Positions 5,864 to 7,222 of a stretch of DNA of 7,222 bases are shown here, in pieces; within the stretch, counting starts at the first letter, position 1; each line of letters opens with the position of its first letter. A program made the position numbers and the translations under genes. The notes beneath the pieces were generated by a model, which was not told the DNA's origin, did not search any database, and saw only the letters and a program-made list of their open reading frames with translations. Origin of the DNA: an uncultured Clostridia bacterium (GTDB lineage Bacteria > Bacillota > Clostridia > Oscillospirales > Acutalibacteraceae); assembly GCA_944384865.1 (NCBI GenBank), contig CALWVC010000074.1, positions 1 to 7,222 of the forward strand, given 5' to 3'.

Positions 5864-5922
5864 TTTAAATCCCTGCCTGTTCGTCATGCGCGTTAAACAT
5901 TGTCACGCTTTAATTCAATAAA

Positions 5923-5951
5923 ATTTTACCACACAAAAGCGAATCTGTCAA
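5923..5951 (-). promoter_or_regulatory. promoter of the yerC-methyltransferase-hslO operon
   Basis: On the minus strand, TTGACA (5946-5951) is followed after 17 bases by TAAAAT (5923-5928), which is preceded by TGG as an extended -10. The predicted start is near 5916, about 50 bases before the yerC ATG. The -35 box is part of the palindrome TGTCAATGACA. Confidence 0.85.
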
Positions 5952-5956
5952 TGACA
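5946..5956. promoter_or_regulatory. palindrome over the -35 box, operator candidate
   Basis: TGTCA-A-TGACA is a perfect inverted repeat, 5 + 1 + 5, covering the yerC -35 box. It sits in the 46-base gap side between two divergent promoters, so a bound dimer could silence the yerC operon and perhaps influence the ATP-grasp promoter. Autoregulation by the TrpR-like product is a natural guess. Short palindromes occur by chance, and half of it is simply the -35 consensus. Confidence 0.3.
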
Positions 5957-5997
5957 ATCTGCCTGCATATTGAAACGTAATAATGTTACAAAAACGC

Positions 5998-6026
5998 TTT
6001 ACAATTCTTGTGCAGTTTGCTATAAT
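5998..6026 (+). promoter_or_regulatory. extended -10 promoter of the ATP-grasp gene
   Basis: TTTACA (5998-6003, 5 of 6 to consensus) and a perfect TATAAT (6021-6026) have a 17-base spacer, and TGC before the -10 gives the extended form. The predicted start is near 6033. This rules out the ATG codons at 5983 and 6025 as starts of the downstream gene, since both lie at or before the promoter. Confidence 0.85.
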
Positions 6027-6060
6027 GGATAAAATTATTGGAATGTTGGGGATTTTAAAA

Positions 6061-7083
6061 ATGGGATTTTTAATGAACGCCATTAAAAATATGGACAAAA
6101 AAGCGCTGATTGAAACGGCTAAAAAATCGGCGCAGGCGTCAAACAAATGGTGGGTTTTCATCTTGTTGGATATTATCTGGTGCGGTCTGAAATACGGCAC
6201 CGGCTATGTGGAATACTGGGTATTCAAATTTTATAAAATTCCCAGAAAATTGCGGAAAACCTATTATTCCAGAGTCAATAACAACAAGTTGGTCCGAGCA
6301 CTGAACAATCCGGCTTACAACCAATATTTTGACTCTAAAATCTTATTCAACCAAACCTTCTCCAAATTTATTCACCGAGAATGGCTGCCGGTTTCAGATC
6401 TGGATTTTGAAACCTTTCAAGCGTTCTGCCAGCGGCACGATTATTTTGTAGCCAAGCCGGATAAGGACACCTGTGGCAAAGGCGTGGAGAAATATGTGAC
6501 CGCAGAAATCGATAATCTGCAAAGCGTTTATGAACATATCAAATCCGGAGATTTCGGGTTGATTGAAGAAGGTATTCACCAACATCCTGCAATCAATGAG
6601 ATTTATCCCGGCTCGGTCAATACAATTCGGTTTTTAATGATTAAAAAAGACGGTGTGAATCACATTATTTTCGTTGCGATCCGCATGGGGCACAACGGCA
6701 TGTGCGTCGATAATTTCGATAACGGCGGTATGAGCGCGCAAATCAATGAAAAAACCGGTGAAATTTACACCGTCGCCGTAGACGGAGAAAATAAAACCTA
6801 TACGCATCATCCTTATACCGGCGCACAGATTACCGGCCGATTTATCCCCAAATTTGACGAATGTCTGAAAATGGTGGACGAAGCCTGCAATGTTGTGCCC
6901 CAAATCCGGTATGTAGGTTGGGATGTAACCGTCACCGAAGACGGCCCGCAGTTAATTGAGGGCAATCGATATCCGGGCTGCCTGCTGTATCCGGAGTTTA
7001 ACGAGCAGCAGATCGGCTATCTGCCCATCATCAAGGATATTCTGGGCGACGAATGGAAAAACGTCGGCATTAATACGTTGTAA
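6061..7083 (+). CDS. sugar-transfer-associated ATP-grasp protein
   Basis: Member of the ATP-grasp enzymes of the sugar-transfer-associated type, often found near cell-surface polysaccharide genes and often labelled hexapeptide transferase in older annotations. It likely forms an amide or similar bond using ATP; substrate unknown. With the ATG at 6061 it has 340 aa. Residues 30-58 hold an aromatic, partly hydrophobic family segment (WWVFILLDIIWCGLKYGTGY), perhaps membrane-associated. ATP-grasp features are the nucleotide-binding lysine and glycine loop AKPDKDTCGKG (131-141), EE (169-170), SVNTIRF (185-191), DNFDNGG (217-223), and GWDVTVTEDGPQLIEGN (286-302) with metal ligands expected at D288, E300 and N302. 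The promoter excludes upstream ATGs; 6061 has GGGGA 8 bases ahead, while 6043 and 6073 remain possible. No polysaccharide genes are in the window. Codons are more AT-rich than in hslO. Confidence 0.85.
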   Translation: MGFLMNAIKNMDKKALIETAKKSAQASNKWWVFILLDIIWCGLKYGTGYVEYWVFKFYKIPRKLRKTYYSRVNNNKLVRALNNPAYNQYFDSKILFNQTFSKFIHREWLPVSDLDFETFQAFCQRHDYFVAKPDKDTCGKGVEKYVTAEIDNLQSVYEHIKSGDFGLIEEGIHQHPAINEIYPGSVNTIRFLMIKKDGVNHIIFVAIRMGHNGMCVDNFDNGGMSAQINEKTGEIYTVAVDGENKTYTHHPYTGAQITGRFIPKFDECLKMVDEACNVVPQIRYVGWDVTVTEDGPQLIEGNRYPGCLLYPEFNEQQIGYLPIIKDILGDEWKNVGINTL

Positions 7084-7171
7084 ATGTTGATCAACCCGGC
7101 GGATTCACCGTAATTTCCCATATGCTGCAAAACATGGTTGTTAAGGCACAAGGAACAGAGGGATCTACAGA

Positions 7172-7222
7172 ATGTATGAGCAAAAACACAGGCTTGGCGC
7201 CAGCCGCACCGACGCCCAGGGA
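7172..7222 (+). CDS. possible start of a further gene, cut by the window edge
   Basis: An ATG at 7172 is preceded 8 bases earlier by AGAGGGA, and the frame stays open to the window end: MYEQKHRLGASRTDAQG. The opening faintly resembles acyl-ACP thioesterases of the hotdog fold, but 17 residues are too few to claim that. A competing ATG at 7176 in another frame has a longer spacer. The 88 bases between the ATP-grasp stop and this site show no terminator, so it could be co-transcribed with it. Confidence 0.35.
   Translation, partial: MYEQKHRLGASRTDAQG

Noticed and set aside
5983..6060. Longer N-terminus for the ATP-grasp protein starting at 5983
   Set aside because: That ATG lies upstream of the -35 box at 5998, so it would not be in the transcript. 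The added residues do not look like the family.

Overview
The window looks like chromosomal DNA of a low- to mid-GC Firmicute, probably a Clostridia member near the Ruminococcaceae/Oscillospiraceae. This is inference. It rests on strong AGGAGG-type ribosome binding sites, sigma-A-like TTGACA/TATAAT promoters, five tRNA genes that encode their CCA ends, a YerC/YecD-type TrpR-like regulator and a sugar-transfer-associated ATP-grasp protein. There is no transposase, phage gene, CRISPR array or rRNA.

Layout. Bases 1-419 hold only what looks like a broken gene remnant on the minus strand. A ribokinase-family sugar kinase (420-1322, minus) follows, with its own promoter. Divergent from it is a 422-aa ECF-type RNA polymerase sigma factor with a long soluble C-terminal domain (1617-2885, plus). 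The sigma gene has an ECF-style promoter of its own, a perfect palindrome next to the predicted transcription start, and a strong terminator. It converges on a minus-strand tRNA operon read Val(TAC)-Asp(GTC)-Phe(GAA)-Gly(GCC)-Cys(GCA), driven by a perfect consensus promoter with an AT-rich upstream element and closed by an intrinsic terminator one base after the last tRNA. A second strong hairpin separates tRNA-Gly from tRNA-Cys.

Upstream of the tRNA operon and on the same strand is a tight three-gene operon, read yerC-like regulator, class I methyltransferase, hslO (Hsp33 redox chaperone), with a clear promoter. Divergent from it is an ATP-grasp protein of the sugar-transfer-associated family (plus) with its own extended -10 promoter. 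The last 50 bases may be the start of another plus-strand gene.

The most interesting region is the sigma factor. Its promoter matches the class that ECF sigmas recognise, it has no separate anti-sigma gene beside it, and it carries a large C-terminal domain in the place where an anti-sigma gene normally lies. A strong in-frame ribosome binding site and ATG sit exactly at the domain junction, so the C-terminal domain could also be made as a separate protein. That would be a one-gene, self-regulating sigma switch. The rest is mostly ordinary housekeeping sequence.
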